DNA from: Chitinophagaceae bacterium PMP191F
Lineage (GTDB): Bacteria; Bacteroidota; Bacteroidia; Chitinophagales; Chitinophagaceae
Length of the DNA stretch: 64,000 nucleotides
NCBI GenBank assembly: GCA_001302245.1
Contig: LGYU01000009.1
Span: 186,001 to 250,000 of the forward strand
Direction of reading: 5' to 3'
Below the pieces are notes generated by a model. It was not told where the DNA came from and searched no databases. It was given only the letters and a program-made list of their open reading frames with translations. A program made the translations under genes and the position numbers. How positions within the stretch are numbered: position 1 is the first letter of the stretch; every line of letters starts with the position of its first letter. This document shows positions 1-11,065 of this stretch, piece by piece.

Positions 1-1
1 G

Positions 2-1315
2 AACCAAAGCGAATTTATGCGGGTAGATAAGAGCGGAGATTTTTTCTCCAACTTCTTCTCCAACTTTTGGCGACAGCTCAAAGACCCCACCCGTTTTTCA
101 TTTTTCAAAGTTCCTGAACAGGAAGCCGTTGAAACAGCCCAAAAAATGCAGCAACAAATAAACGCCCCTACCAAAGAGGGCGAGGCAGTTATGGCTAAAC
201 ATGAAGTGAAAGAGCCAAAGGAAGTGCAGCAAGAAAACAAAAAAGATATGGAAACTACACAAGCAACACAGACAACGCAGGCAACCCCTGAAACAAACGA
301 CCATCGTTTTAAGGCAGATGATATTGATTGGAAAACACTGGCACAAATTGGGATAACCAAAGAGCGGCTTGAAAAAGACGGCACATTGGATATGCTGTTG
401 AAAGGCTATAAAACCAATAAGGTATATCCCATAGGTATCAATTTTGGTTCTGCCGTAATTCGTTCGGAGGCAAGGTTGGGGCTTCAAAACGGAGAAAACG
501 GCAAGCCTGTATTTGTAATGTATGGCGTTCGCCACGAGCCGAACCTGCATACTCCTTTTTTCGGTCATGAATTTACCAAAGAGGACAAAGACAATTTGCT
601 CAAAACCGGGAACATGGGGCGTGTGGTAGAGTTGACCTATCCCAAGACCGGAGAAAAAATACCGTCCATTATCAGCATTGATAAACTGACAAAGGAAGTT
701 ATTGCCTTACGGCAGGATTGGATAAAAGTGCCTGACGATATTGGAGGTGTAAAACTCACCGCGGAGCAAAAGCAAGTCTTATATGAGGGCAAAGCCATTT
801 ACTTAGAGGGTATGGTTTCGCAGAAAGGCAAAACGTTCAGCAGCGATATTCAATATAATGCTGACAAGCGTTTTCCCGAATACCTTTTTGAAAGGGGTGC
901 AAATTACAAACAGACCCAAAGCCAGCAGCAAGCGCAATCACAGGAAAATCCCAAATTATTCAGAGGTAAAGAATTTAACGATGAGCAATACAAAAAGCTC
1001 ACAGAGGGCAAGACCATTTATGTTTCTGATTTCATAGACGGGAAAGGACAGCCTTACAAGGGCTATGTTACGCTGAATGCCGAAACAGGCAAGTTTGATT
1101 TCAGTTTTAGAAACCCGGATAAATTAAAAGACAAGATTGTTCCCGCAGAAACCCATAAAACGCAGGTTGCCGTCAATTCAGAGGGTAAAACCAATGAGGC
1201 TACCAAAAATATCAATGAGCCTTTAAAACCCCAACAAACTGCTCCTGTGAACAAACAGCAGCAGGAAAAGCAGGAGCCGCCAAAGCCAGCTAAATCAAAA
1301 GGAATGAAAATGTAA
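2..1315 (+). CDS. DUF3945 domain protein, 5'-truncated by window edge
   Basis: The reading frame is open to the first base of the window. The residues before the first ATG (position 17) read NQSEF and continue into MRVDKSGDFFSNFFSNF, so the true start probably lies upstream. The C-terminal half contains two copies of a module of about 50 residues (LTAEQKQVLYEGKAIYLEG and FNDEQYKKLTEGKTIYVSD), separated by a Gln-rich linker. This repeat is typical of DUF3945 proteins carried on Bacteroidota conjugative elements. The tail is rich in Gln, Lys and Pro. No enzymatic motif is visible and the function is unknown. It sits 17 bases before the topoisomerase, the usual partner in these elements. Confidence 0.85.
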   Translation, partial: NQSEFMRVDKSGDFFSNFFSNFWRQLKDPTRFSFFKVPEQEAVETAQKMQQQINAPTKEGEAVMAKHEVKEPKEVQQENKKDMETTQATQTTQATPETNDHRFKADDIDWKTLAQIGITKERLEKDGTLDMLLKGYKTNKVYPIGINFGSAVIRSEARLGLQNGENGKPVFVMYGVRHEPNLHTPFFGHEFTKEDKDNLLKTGNMGRVVELTYPKTGEKIPSIISIDKLTKEVIALRQDWIKVPDDIGGVKLTAEQKQVLYEGKAIYLEGMVSQKGKTFSSDIQYNADKRFPEYLFERGANYKQTQSQQQAQSQENPKLFRGKEFNDEQYKKLTEGKTIYVSDFIDGKGQPYKGYVTLNAETGKFDFSFRNPDKLKDKIVPAETHKTQVAVNSEGKTNEATKNINEPLKPQQTAPVNKQQQEKQEPPKPAKSKGMKM

Positions 1316-1332
1316 TTTCTAAAGGATAAGAT

Positions 1333-3414
1333 ATGAAAGCAATTATAGCAGAAAAACCAAGCGTAGCCCGTGAAATAGCCTCCCTGTTGGGAGCCACCGA
1401 AAAAAAGGATGGCTACGTAACAGGCAATGGCTATCAGGTTACGTGGGCATTCGGGCATTTGGTCGGTTTGGCAATGCCGGAAGATTATGGGTTTTCGGGT
1501 TTCCAAAAGGAAGCCCTGCCCATATTGCCCAACCCTTTTTTATTGACGGTACGCAAAGTGCGAAAAGAAAAAGCCTATGTTCCCGATAGTGGAGCGGTAA
1601 AGCAGTTGAAAATTATTGAACAGGTTATCGGGCGTTGCGATAGCATTATTGTTGCTACCGATGCGGGACGTGAGGGTGAACTCATCTTCAGGTATATTTA
1701 TGAATACCTGAAATGCAGCAAACCTTTTCAGCGTTTATGGATAAGTTCATTGACTGAAAAAGCCATCAGGCAAGGTTTTGATAATCTAAAACCCGGAGGT
1801 GATTTCGATGGGCTGTACCGTGCCGGGCAAGCACGAAGCCAAGCCGATTGGCTCGTAGGCATCAATGCTTCACAGGCATTGAGCATTGCAGGGCGTGGTT
1901 TGTTTTCGCTGGGGCGTGTGCAAACGCCTACACTCGCACTCATCTGTAAACGATATTTGGAGAACAAAAATTTTGCTGTCAAAAAATATTGGCAGATACA
2001 GTTGGAACACCGAAAGGAATTTACAGACTTCAAAAGCCTTTCAAAAACCAAATGGGACGATAAGAAATTAGCAGACGACACGCTTAAATCTATTGAACGC
2101 ACCGGGGTCGCAACTGTTACAACCGTAGAAACCAAAACAGTTACCGAACAACCGCCATTACTTTTTGACCTGACGGGCTTGCAAAAGGAAGCAAACAAAA
2201 GGCTCTTTTTAACCGCCGAAGAAACGCTGAACATATCCCAAACCCTGTACGAAAAGAAACTCATCACCTATCCACGTACCGGGAGCAAATACATACCCGA
2301 AGATGTTTGGGCGGAAATACCCGCTTTGGTAAGGTCACTGGAAGCAAGAACTTCCTGTAAAGAAGCAGTAGGGAAATTGAAATGGGGTCGTTTTAACAAG
2401 CGGATTGTGAACGATGTAAAAGTAACAGACCATCACGGTTTGCTCATCACCGAAACCATCCCCTCTGCATTACCCTCAAACGAAGAAGCTGTCTATGATA
2501 TGATTGCACTGCGCTTGCTGGAAGCCTTATCGCAAGCCAGCACCAAAGAAATAACAGACGTTACATTACAGGCATTGCATTATGATTTTGCAATGAAAGG
2601 CAGCAAAATTATAGAAGCGGGCTGGCGTGGCATCAAAAGAAATTTTAGTGATGAAGAAAGCGAACCAGTGCAGGAATTACCGGAATTAAAATCGGGCGAT
2701 GAACTTAAAATCAAGAGTGCTGAAGTGCTGGAGAAAAAGACCAAGCCACCTGTACTTTACACGGAAGCAGATTTGTTGTCTGCAATGGAAAATGCCGGAA
2801 AGGAAATAGCGAACGAAGATGAACGTAAAGCCCTGCAAGGTATCGGTATTGGTACACCAGCCACAAGAGCCGCCATTATAGAAACCCTTTTTAAAAGGGA
2901 ATATATCAGGCGGGATAAAAAATCACTTGTTCCCACCGAAAAGGGATTGCAGGTATATGAAGTCGTAAAGGATAAGCGAATTGCCGATGTTGCCATGACC
3001 GCTGAATGGGAAATGGCTTTGCAAAAGATTGAGAATAACGAAGCAGATGCTATGGACTTCCATCAATCAATGAAAACCTATACATCTTCTGTTACGCAGG
3101 AAATTTTAGGCATAACTATCGAAAGTCAAAATCACCCAGACCTAACCTGTCCCAAATGTGGAACCCATAAACTGCTCATTCGGGATAAGGTTGTGAAATG
3201 TCCCAATGAGGCTTGCAACTGGCTTCAGTTTCGCAATGTGTGCGGTGTACAATTGAGCGTTGCCGACATAGAAAACCTTGTAACCAAAAGAAAGACCAAT
3301 CTTCTCAAAGGAATGAAAAGTAAAGCGGGTAAAAAATTCGATGCTTTTATCATCCTGAAAGATAATTGCGAAAGCTCTTTTGAATTTGCCAACACCACAA
3401 GCAAAAAGAAATGA
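1333..3414 (+). CDS. Type IA DNA topoisomerase (topoisomerase III-like)
   Basis: A 693-residue type IA topoisomerase that would relax or decatenate DNA during element transfer or replication. The N-terminal TOPRIM domain starts MKAIIAEKPSVAREIA and carries the acidic motif DAGREGE near residue 110. The catalytic tyrosine lies in LITYPRTGS near residue 312. A four-cysteine zinc finger (CPKCG and CPNEAC) lies at about residues 604-620. Length fits element-borne TopB-like enzymes. The gene ends in an ATGA overlap with the next one, which indicates translational coupling. Confidence 0.95.
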   Translation: MKAIIAEKPSVAREIASLLGATEKKDGYVTGNGYQVTWAFGHLVGLAMPEDYGFSGFQKEALPILPNPFLLTVRKVRKEKAYVPDSGAVKQLKIIEQVIGRCDSIIVATDAGREGELIFRYIYEYLKCSKPFQRLWISSLTEKAIRQGFDNLKPGGDFDGLYRAGQARSQADWLVGINASQALSIAGRGLFSLGRVQTPTLALICKRYLENKNFAVKKYWQIQLEHRKEFTDFKSLSKTKWDDKKLADDTLKSIERTGVATVTTVETKTVTEQPPLLFDLTGLQKEANKRLFLTAEETLNISQTLYEKKLITYPRTGSKYIPEDVWAEIPALVRSLEARTSCKEAVGKLKWGRFNKRIVNDVKVTDHHGLLITETIPSALPSNEEAVYDMIALRLLEALSQASTKEITDVTLQALHYDFAMKGSKIIEAGWRGIKRNFSDEESEPVQELPELKSGDELKIKSAEVLEKKTKPPVLYTEADLLSAMENAGKEIANEDERKALQGIGIGTPATRAAIIETLFKREYIRRDKKSLVPTEKGLQVYEVVKDKRIADVAMTAEWEMALQKIENNEADAMDFHQSMKTYTSSVTQEILGITIESQNHPDLTCPKCGTHKLLIRDKVVKCPNEACNWLQFRNVCGVQLSVADIENLVTKRKTNLLKGMKSKAGKKFDAFIILKDNCESSFEFANTTSKKK

Positions 3415-4292
3415 ACAACAATGCTATCATAAATCGAAAGGATATAGAAAGCCTTATTTACACAGTACGGGACAAACAGGTTATGTTGGACAGCGACCTT
3501 GCAACCCTGTACCAGGTTGAAACAAAAAATCTTAACAAAGCCGTAAAAAGAAACATAGAGCGGTTTCCCCAATCGTTCTGCTTCCAATTAACCGAAAAAG
3601 AAGCTGAAAACTTGAGGTTCCAACTTGGAACCTCAAGTTTGAATTACGGCGGCAGGCGTTACCTGCCTTATGTTTTTTGCGAGCAAGGGGTCGCTATGCT
3701 GTCCGCTGTTTTGCGCAGCGAAATAGCTGTAACGGTCAGCATTGAGATTATGAACGCCTTTGTGGAAATGCGGAAGTTGTTAATCGGCAATGCCGCATTG
3801 TTCTCCCGGATGGATAAAGTGGAACTCAAACAAATTGAAGCAGACGGAAAATTTGAGGAAATATTTAAAGCACTGGAAAGCGGTAAGCTACACAGCGAAA
3901 AAGGTATTTTCTACGACGGGCAGATATTCGATGCCTATGTCTTTGTCGCTGATATTATTAGAAGTGCCCAAAGGTCAATTGTGCTTATTGACAATTATGT
4001 GGACGATACGGTGCTTACGCTACTCGGAAAGCGTGGACAAACCGTATCTGCCACTATCTATACCAAAAGCATCAGCAATCAGTTGCAACTCGATTTGCAG
4101 CGTTACAACAGCCAATACCCACCCATCACTATTCATACTTTTGTTCATGCGCATGACCGTTTCCTCATTATTGACGGCACAGAATTATATCACATTGGCG
4201 CATCTTTAAAAGATTTGGGTAAAAAATGGTTTGCATTTTCTAAGATGAACGCAGAAACAAGCAAAATGCTTAGTTTCCTGAACGCCATTTAA
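3411..4292 (+). CDS. ORF6N domain protein with C-terminal PLD-like region
   Basis: A 293-residue protein. The first 100 residues match the ORF6N/KilA-N-like DNA-binding domain (RDKQVMLDSDLATLYQVETK, then NIERFPQSFCFQL). The C-terminal half contains HDRFLIIDGTELYHIGASLK, which resembles a phospholipase D-type fold with a degenerate HxK motif. Start ATG overlaps the topoisomerase stop by four bases. ORF6N proteins are common on Bacteroidota mobile elements and are presumed DNA-binding regulators; the role here is unknown. Nuclease activity is doubtful because the lysine of the HKD motif is not in place. Confidence 0.85.
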   Translation: MNNNAIINRKDIESLIYTVRDKQVMLDSDLATLYQVETKNLNKAVKRNIERFPQSFCFQLTEKEAENLRFQLGTSSLNYGGRRYLPYVFCEQGVAMLSAVLRSEIAVTVSIEIMNAFVEMRKLLIGNAALFSRMDKVELKQIEADGKFEEIFKALESGKLHSEKGIFYDGQIFDAYVFVADIIRSAQRSIVLIDNYVDDTVLTLLGKRGQTVSATIYTKSISNQLQLDLQRYNSQYPPITIHTFVHAHDRFLIIDGTELYHIGASLKDLGKKWFAFSKMNAETSKMLSFLNAI

Positions 4293-4335
4293 GTATATCC
4301 TTCCAACCTATATAGCAGACCGTTACCCGGTCAAT

Positions 4336-4384
4336 AACTGCCACTAAAAGCCAACTGCTACCGCTTTTGACGTGGCAGTTTATT
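4336..4384 (+). terminator. Long hairpin between ORF6N gene and DUF1896 gene
   Basis: A perfect 9-base inverted repeat, AACTGCCAC (4336-4344) and GTGGCAGTT (4372-4380), encloses a second pair AAAAGC (4346-4351) and GCTTTT (4363-4368), followed by TATT. The stable stem with a short T-containing tail fits a terminator or attenuator in the 138-base gap upstream of the DUF1896 gene. Confidence 0.55.
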
Positions 4385-4430
4385 GCCATAATACTTTAGC
4401 TACTCATTGAAAATTTTAAACAAAATCAAT

Positions 4431-4865
4431 ATGAGTACACAGCAAAAAGACCTCTCTTATTTCTCGTTAAGGTTACAGGAATTATTAAATACCAGCTTCC
4501 CCGAAAAAGCACATGACCAAAGATTTATCGAGCAACGTTCCAAATGGGCGGCAAACGCCTACGAGGGTGCATTTAGTTCGGGAAACTCCACAGAGCAATG
4601 CAACCGTATCGCAGATTACATACTGTTTGAGGGACTTCACTATTCCAAATTCGACACTGTTTTTCAAGTGGTTTGCAATGAGTTTAACAGCATCATGCTG
4701 GACGAAGAACTCCGCCCGTTCGCATTAAAGATGCTGCCAATCTGCGAACCCGTATTTGCCAAATATGTGCTAACGGATGACTTTGCTTACACCACCGACC
4801 ACGACCTGCTCTATACAGAAATCACGGGAACCATAGCAATTCATATCGAGGACTATGGCATTTAA
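4431..4865 (+). CDS. DUF1896 family protein
   Basis: A 144-residue protein of the DUF1896 family, found almost only on Bacteroidota conjugative elements directly before the large methylase/helicase gene. The ATG at 4431 ([11 protein letters not shown]) is chosen over an upstream TTG because the family begins here. It has no signal peptide or membrane segment and is acidic. The stop overlaps the start of the next gene by 11 bases, so the pair is probably translated together. Function unknown. Confidence 0.85.
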   Translation: MSTQQKDLSYFSLRLQELLNTSFPEKAHDQRFIEQRSKWAANAYEGAFSSGNSTEQCNRIADYILFEGLHYSKFDTVFQVVCNEFNSIMLDEELRPFALKMLPICEPVFAKYVLTDDFAYTTDHDLLYTEITGTIAIHIEDYGI

Positions 4866-7800
4866 TCAACGTGAACACCTGAAATTGAATATTGAGGCGT
4901 TGCGGGTCATGTTCAGGTTAGAAAAGGAAAAACGCCAAGCTACCGAAGCCGAGCGGCAGCAGCTTTTGCAGTATAGCGGTTTCGGCGGGATAAAATTCAT
5001 CTTAAATCCCGCAGAGCATCCAACAGACATAAGGCAATGGAAAGACTATGAGCGAACCTATTTTGAGGAAACGCAGGAACTCCACCGGATGCTGAAAGAA
5101 AATGCCCCAGACGAAAAGCAATACAAACATTATGTGGACAGTATGCGCAGCTCGGTACTGACGGCGTTTTACACCCCTCCCGAAATTATAAATATGCTAT
5201 CCGATATTTTCAAGGAAAACGGCATAACGATACAGAAATTTTTAGAACCATCAGCAGGGGTTGGCGGTTTTATTCAGTCTTTTACAGATAAAGACGTGCC
5301 GCAGGTTACGGCTTATGAAAAAGACCTGCTTACGGGCAAAATCCTTAAACAGATTTGCCCAGACAGAAATATCCGAATAAACGGTTTTGAACAAATACCG
5401 GAAAAGGAACTGAACAGCTACGATGTAATTGCCAGCAATATTCCATTTGGCACAAGTTCGGTCTTTGACCTTTCCTATTCGCGTGGTGATGACCCTGCAA
5501 GAGCGCAGGCAGCAAAAAGTATCCACAATTATTTTTTTCTGAAGGGAACGGACACCATACGGGATGGTGGTATGCTCGCTTTCATTACCTCGCAGGGTGT
5601 TTTGGATAGCCCAAGCAATAAGCCTATCCGTGAGGCATTGATGGCAGCGCATAATCTTGTTTCGGTGGTACGGCTACCGAACAATCTTTTTATGGATTAT
5701 GCAGGAACTGAAGTTGGAAGCGACCTTATCGTACTTCAAAAGAATGAGGGCAAACAAGGGCTTACGGAATTGGAAAAAGATTTTTGCGATACACTGCTCA
5801 CAAAGCACAACGACCACGTAAATGCCTTTGTTCATTATACCGCTCCCGTTGTGTTCGATGAAATCATTCAATCCACCGACCTGTACGGTAAGCCCTACAC
5901 CGTATATGTACATAGTGGCGGTGTGGAAGAAATTGCAAAAGAAGCCAGGCAAATACTGTCTGCGGATTTTAAAAGCAATTTAAACCTGAACCTTTATAAA
6001 GGAATTGCGCCGGATGAACCTACCATACAGCCGGGTATTACTTTAGTACCTGAACCAGCCCCCGTGCAGCCAGCTACCGGCAATGCAAGGGGAAAAACAT
6101 CACAGCCCACATTATTCAATTTTACCAATCCTGCGGCGGCACAACCTGTCATGAGCCGTACACTGCAAGGCATCACGGCGGTAGCGGATGCGCCGTCAAC
6201 ACGGGAAGAAGTACAATTGAGTTTGTTTGACCTCTTTAACAATACGCCACAATCTGCCGTTCTCGCACCAGCGAAAAAGGTCAGAAGAAAAACGAGCATT
6301 ACCAAGAAAAAGGTAGGCGGTCGCACCCAACAGCCGGGGCTGTTCGATTATATACCCTTGCGTAGTTTACAAGAGGAAACGCCAAAGCCTCCAATCACGT
6401 CACGAACAAGTGAGCAATCAGCCGTAATTGGCGATTTGTTTTCGTCTGTTAGTGTCAATAGCAACGGCGAAATAGAAGAACTGCCCAAAAACAAACCTGC
6501 CCCTGCAACGGACAATACCATCCCTGAACCCGCACCATATTCCGGCGAACTGCAATCATTCCACAGGGATGATTGCCTTGCAACGGATAAGGGTTTTGTT
6601 GGGCATTTGCGGGATGTGGATATACCCAATGGCACGGCTGTATTCTGTCCGCTATTATTGCCTCCCAATCAGAAAGTAAGAGCCGAAGCCTATATAGGGT
6701 TACGGGATGCCTATCAGCAGCTTTACAATCACGAAGCACAATATCATAAAGAGTACAAACAAGAACGGGAAACACTGAACCGCCTGTATGATGATTTTGA
6801 AAAAAGATACGGCAATCTGAATAGTGCCGACAATATCAAATTGATTAAAACCGATAGCGCAGGTAAGGAAGTACCTTATTTGGAGCGTGTGGTAGGTGGC
6901 GTGGTACATAAGTCAGATATATTCCACCAGCCTGTCAGTTTTGCAACAACAACACTCGCAACGGACAACCCGGATGAAGCGTTGGCGGCATCGCTCAACA
7001 AGTACGGAACGGTTGATTTGAACTATATGTCGGAGTTAAGCGGAATGTCCGGCGAAGATTTAAAAGATGCGCTGCATGGCCGCATCTTTTACAATCCTGC
7101 ACAAAGAGAATATGAGATTGCAGAAAAATGGGTTTCGGGCAACGTAGTAGAAAAAGCGGCAGAAGTACGGGCGTACCTCGCAGGGCAACCGGATAGCAAA
7201 GAAGCTGCCGAAAGTCTTAAAGCACTCGAAGAAGCCAAGCCCCGCAGGATAGAGTTTGACGAACTCGATTTTAACCTCGGTGAACGTTGGATACCAGCGG
7301 GCATTTACAATCGTTTTGCTTCGCATCTGTTCGATACCGAAATCCGCATTCATTATTCCGAAAGTTCCGATGATTTTTCAATCCATTGCGACCGTAAGAA
7401 TATCCATATCACAGAAAAATACGCCATCAAGTCGGAAAGCCGCACGTTTGACGGCGTTACCCTGCTGAAACACGCTCTTGTCAATACCACGCCCGACATT
7501 ACCAAAAAGGTAATTATAGATGATAAAGAAGTCAAGGTGCGGGATATGGAAGCCATACAAATGGCGAACAGTAAAATTGATGAGATACGCAGGGAGTTTA
7601 CAGATTGGCTTTTTGCGCAGAACGATGAGTTTAAGCAACGCCTGACCGATAAATACAACGACACCTTTAACTGTTTTGTTCGTCCGCAATATGACGGCAG
7701 CCATCAGGATTTTCCGGGGCTTGACCGCAAGGCGTTGGGCATTGAAGACCTCTACCCAAGCCAAAAAGATGCCGTTTGGATGATTAAGATGAACGGCGGT

Positions 7801-10362
7801 GCTATCTGCGACCATGAAGTGGGTGCGGGTAAAACGCTCATCATGTGTACTGCAGCGCAGGAAATGAAGCGTTTGGGGCTGGCACATAAGCCGATAATCA
7901 TCGGGTTAAAAGCCAACGTGCATGAAATAGCGGAAACTTACCGCAAAGCCTACCCACACGCCAAAATATTATATCCCGGCAAAGAAGATTTTACCCCGCA
8001 GAAACGTCTGCGCATTTTCGGCGATATTAAAAACAACGATTGGGATTGCATCATCTTAACGCATGACCAGTTCGGGATGATACCGCAATCGCCTGAAATG
8101 CAAAAGCAGATTTTGGAAGCCGAATTGGAAAGCGTGGAAGAAAATCTTGCGGCTTTGGAAAGACAGGGCAAGGAAGTTTCAAGGGGAATGCTCAAAGGGG
8201 TAATTGTTCGTAAGCAAAATTTAGAGGTTAGGTTAAAAACACTGGAGCATGACATCGAAAACCGCAAGGACGATGTTGTGGACTTTAAAATGATGGGCAT
8301 AGACCACATTTTAGTGGACGAAAGCCATCGTTTTAAAAACCTCATGTTCAACACAAGACATGAACGTGTAGCGGGATTGGGCAACATGGCGGGAAGCCAA
8401 AAGGCTTTGAACCTGCTATTTGCCATCCGCACCATTCAGGAGCGCACAGACAAAGACTTGGGCGCAACGTTCCTTTCAGGTACGACGATCAGCAACTCGC
8501 TTACTGAACTGTATTTGCTCTTTAAATACCTGCGCCCTAAAGCAATGGAAAAACAGGGCATCAACTGTTTTGATGCTTGGGCAGCTATTTACGCTCGTAA
8601 AACCACCGATTATGAATTTTCGGTAGCGAACAATATAGTATCAAAAGAGCGTTTCCGCTTCTTCATCAAAGTGCCGGAACTGGCGCAGTTCTATTCGGAG
8701 ATTACCGACTACCGGACGGCAAAGGACATTGGCATAGACCGTCCCGAAAAGAATGAGATACTGTACCATATCCCACCGACACCGGAACAGGAGGTTTTCA
8801 TCAAAAAGTTGATGGAGTTTGCCAAAACGGGCAACGCCGAATTATTAGGCAGACCGCCGCTGAGCGAAAGCGAAGAAAAAGCAAAAATGCTGATTGCGAC
8901 AGACTACGCACGTAAGATGTCGCTGGATATGCGGATGATTAGCCGGGGTTATGAAGACCACCCCGACAATAAAGCCTCGCACTGTGCGGCTAATATTGCT
9001 AAATACTACAACAAATTCGATGCGCAGAAAGGAACGCAGTTTATTTTCTCCGACCTCGGCACTTATAAACCCGCCGAATGGAATATCTATTCTGAAATCA
9101 AGCGTAAGCTGGTGGAAGACCACGGTATCCCTGCTCATGAAATACGGTTTATTCAGGAGGCTAAAAATGAGAAACAACGTAAGGAGCTTATCAGGGATGT
9201 AAACGAGGGAAAAATACGGGTGCTGTTCGGTTCTACCGAAATGCTCGGTACGGGCGTTAACGCTCAAAAGCGGGCAGTTGCTGTCCACCATTTAGATATA
9301 CCGTGGCGACCATCAGACCTTGCACAGCGGGATGGCAGGGCTATCCGCAAGGGCAATGATATTGCCAAATTCTTTGCCGATAACAAAGTGGATATTTTCA
9401 TCTACGCCGTTCAAAAATCGCTGGATAGCTACAAATTCAATACGCTGTACAATAAGCAGGTATTTATCGAGCAATTAAAGAGCAACAGCCTCGGCAAACG
9501 TACCATTGATGAAGGTGGAATGGACGAGAAAACGGGCATGAACTTCTCCGAATACGTGGCGATACTTTCAGGCAATACAGACCTATTAGAAAAAGCAAAG
9601 CTGGAGAAGCAGATTGCCGGACTGGAAAGCGAACGCCAGGCGCATAACCGTTCCAAACTTAGTTCCAAATACAAGCTGGAAGATACTGTTGCCACACTGG
9701 AAAGTACGCAGGCACGTTTCGACCGTATGAGCCTCGACCTCGGAAACCTGCAAAAGCGCATACAGAAAAACAAAGAGGGCGAAATACTCAACCCTGTGCA
9801 GCTTATTGGGCTTTCACCAAACGCCGATGTAAAGCAGGTTGGGGCAAAACTCAATCAGCTTTCCGAAAAAGCCCGCACCGCAGGGCAGTATGAGGAAATC
9901 GGTACGCTATATGGTTTTACGCTCTTAGTAAAAACAGAGGTTTCGCAAAAGGACGGTGTGGATATTAAGGACAACCGTTTCTTTGTTCAGGGTGAGGGCA
10001 ATATCAAGTACACGTACAATAACGGCAAGATGGCTACCGATGCGAAAACAGCATCCTTTAATTTTCTGAATGCGCTCGAAAAGATACCGGGTATCTTAGA
10101 GCAGGAACAGAAGAAAATTGCTGAATTGCAAAAGGACCTTCCGGTTCTTCAGGAAGTGGTAAATGGCTCATGGAAGAAAGAGCAGGCATTAAGCGACCTC
10201 AAAACGGAACTGGCGGCGGTTGAAAGGAAAATACAATTATCCATAAAGCCGGAAACCGATACGGGCGAAGAACAACCCGAAAAAGCCGAAAAGCAAGTGC
10301 AGAATAATTCGGAAACAATTGTACGGGTTAAAGGCATTCATTTACCCCGTGGGGTATTATAA
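4855..10362 (+). CDS. Giant N6-adenine methylase / superfamily 2 helicase
   Basis: An 1835-residue protein combining two enzyme signatures. Near residue 130 the AdoMet-binding motif [10 protein letters not shown] is followed by ASNIPFG, the counterpart of the NPPF/Y catalytic motif of N6-adenine methylases. The C-terminal half is a DEAD/SNF2-type helicase: GAGKT Walker A near residue 990, DESH Walker B near 1153, and helicase motif VI in [11 protein letters not shown] near 1491. A low-complexity Pro/Ala-rich linker separates the halves. Such proteins are hallmarks of Bacteroidota conjugative elements; element DNA modification or anti-restriction are suggested roles but unproven. The methylase motif has isoleucine in place of the first proline, so activity is uncertain. 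Confidence 0.9.
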   Translation: MAFNQREHLKLNIEALRVMFRLEKEKRQATEAERQQLLQYSGFGGIKFILNPAEHPTDIRQWKDYERTYFEETQELHRMLKENAPDEKQYKHYVDSMRSSVLTAFYTPPEIINMLSDIFKENGITIQKFLEPSAGVGGFIQSFTDKDVPQVTAYEKDLLTGKILKQICPDRNIRINGFEQIPEKELNSYDVIASNIPFGTSSVFDLSYSRGDDPARAQAAKSIHNYFFLKGTDTIRDGGMLAFITSQGVLDSPSNKPIREALMAAHNLVSVVRLPNNLFMDYAGTEVGSDLIVLQKNEGKQGLTELEKDFCDTLLTKHNDHVNAFVHYTAPVVFDEIIQSTDLYGKPYTVYVHSGGVEEIAKEARQILSADFKSNLNLNLYKGIAPDEPTIQPGITLVPEPAPVQPATGNARGKTSQPTLFNFTNPAAAQPVMSRTLQGITAVADAPSTREEVQLSLFDLFNNTPQSAVLAPAKKVRRKTSITKKKVGGRTQQPGLFDYIPLRSLQEETPKPPITSRTSEQSAVIGDLFSSVSVNSNGEIEELPKNKPAPATDNTIPEPAPYSGELQSFHRDDCLATDKGFVGHLRDVDIPNGTAVFCPLLLPPNQKVRAEAYIGLRDAYQQLYNHEAQYHKEYKQERETLNRLYDDFEKRYGNLNSADNIKLIKTDSAGKEVPYLERVVGGVVHKSDIFHQPVSFATTTLATDNPDEALAASLNKYGTVDLNYMSELSGMSGEDLKDALHGRIFYNPAQREYEIAEKWVSGNVVEKAAEVRAYLAGQPDSKEAAESLKALEEAKPRRIEFDELDFNLGERWIPAGIYNRFASHLFDTEIRIHYSESSDDFSIHCDRKNIHITEKYAIKSESRTFDGVTLLKHALVNTTPDITKKVIIDDKEVKVRDMEAIQMANSKIDEIRREFTDWLFAQNDEFKQRLTDKYNDTFNCFVRPQYDGSHQDFPGLDRKALGIEDLYPSQKDAVWMIKMNGGAICDHEVGAGKTLIMCTAAQEMKRLGLAHKPIIIGLKANVHEIAETYRKAYPHAKILYPGKEDFTPQKRLRIFGDIKNNDWDCIILTHDQFGMIPQSPEMQKQILEAELESVEENLAALERQGKEVSRGMLKGVIVRKQNLEVRLKTLEHDIENRKDDVVDFKMMGIDHILVDESHRFKNLMFNTRHERVAGLGNMAGSQKALNLLFAIRTIQERTDKDLGATFLSGTTISNSLTELYLLFKYLRPKAMEKQGINCFDAWAAIYARKTTDYEFSVANNIVSKERFRFFIKVPELAQFYSEITDYRTAKDIGIDRPEKNEILYHIPPTPEQEVFIKKLMEFAKTGNAELLGRPPLSESEEKAKMLIATDYARKMSLDMRMISRGYEDHPDNKASHCAANIAKYYNKFDAQKGTQFIFSDLGTYKPAEWNIYSEIKRKLVEDHGIPAHEIRFIQEAKNEKQRKELIRDVNEGKIRVLFGSTEMLGTGVNAQKRAVAVHHLDIPWRPSDLAQRDGRAIRKGNDIAKFFADNKVDIFIYAVQKSLDSYKFNTLYNKQVFIEQLKSNSLGKRTIDEGGMDEKTGMNFSEYVAILSGNTDLLEKAKLEKQIAGLESERQAHNRSKLSSKYKLEDTVATLESTQARFDRMSLDLGNLQKRIQKNKEGEILNPVQLIGLSPNADVKQVGAKLNQLSEKARTAGQYEEIGTLYGFTLLVKTEVSQKDGVDIKDNRFFVQGEGNIKYTYNNGKMATDAKTASFNFLNALEKIPGILEQEQKKIAELQKDLPVLQEVVNGSWKKEQALSDLKTELAAVERKIQLSIKPETDTGEEQPEKAEKQVQNNSETIVRVKGIHLPRGVL

Positions 10363-10377
10363 ACTGAAAGGAGCGAT

Positions 10378-10417
10378 AAAAAGTAAAAGGGGATCTGCAA
10401 GTCCCCTTTTACTTTTT
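10378..10417. terminator. Bidirectional intrinsic terminator
   Basis: A perfect 16-base inverted repeat (10378-10393 and 10402-10417) with an 8-base loop, flanked by A-runs on one side and T-runs on the other. It separates the convergent helicase gene and HD-domain gene and should terminate transcription in both directions. Confidence 0.9.
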
Positions 10418-10423
10418 CCATAT

Positions 10424-11017
10424 CTACGGTAAGATTTGTTTTATCCGTTCTATGTTTACTTCTTTGGACTTTTGAAGGACAGTTTGCCCATACTCCGTAT
10501 GGTAACTATGGTTCTGCAAGAAAGTATAGTTTGTTTTGTTCCATTCAACATCTGTACAGGATTTACCCAAATGTATTTCAAACTCTTTCCTTAATCGCTG
10601 TTCATATTTGGGGTAATCCGGTTTTGTGAAATGATACAAATCTGCATCTGCAATAACGTTATCTTCCGGCGATTGGGGATTTTGTGGGAAACGTGTTGCC
10701 TCAATGCAGGCTAAAACCCTTTCTATATCATCTTTTGGATAGCCATACCGGGTTAAAAAATCGGAGGCAATGGCTTTGCTGCTGTCCTCGTGGTTAATAT
10801 ACTGCACTGTATAACCGCAATCGTGAAACCATGCGGAAAGCGTAACAATTTCTAATTGCTTCGGGTTAAAATTACATGCTTGGGCAATTTCAATTGCTGC
10901 CTTTACAACTTCTTTCGTATGCTCTACATTGTGAAAGAAAATACCATCAGGAAGTTTGCCGGACAAAAGTTCAGATACATATTTCCGTGTCAATTCAATA
11001 ATATTCTCTGCTACCAT
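10424..11017 (-). CDS. HD-domain phosphohydrolase
   Basis: A 197-residue single-domain HD protein. Metal-binding residues expected for the family are visible: HNVEH near residue 29, the HD pair in WFHDCGY near residue 65, and a later aspartate in ADADLYHF. HD proteins of this kind hydrolyse phosphate esters, often nucleotides, but the substrate cannot be deduced. No membrane segment. It lies between the element maintenance genes and the first RteC gene, on the same strand as RteC, 48 bases downstream of it, so the two may be cotranscribed. Confidence 0.85.
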   Translation of the reverse strand: MVAENIIELTRKYVSELLSGKLPDGIFFHNVEHTKEVVKAAIEIAQACNFNPKQLEIVTLSAWFHDCGYTVQYINHEDSSKAIASDFLTRYGYPKDDIERVLACIEATRFPQNPQSPEDNVIADADLYHFTKPDYPKYEQRLRKEFEIHLGKSCTDVEWNKTNYTFLQNHSYHTEYGQTVLQKSKEVNIERIKQILP

Positions 11018-11065
11018 TATCTGATAATTTGAAATTTATATTCTAAGTACTGAACATGGACACAA

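Noticed and set aside
98-568. Long open frames opposite or within recognised genes across the window
   Set aside because: They are shadows of real genes in other frames, with no recognisable domains and no promoter or start-site support.
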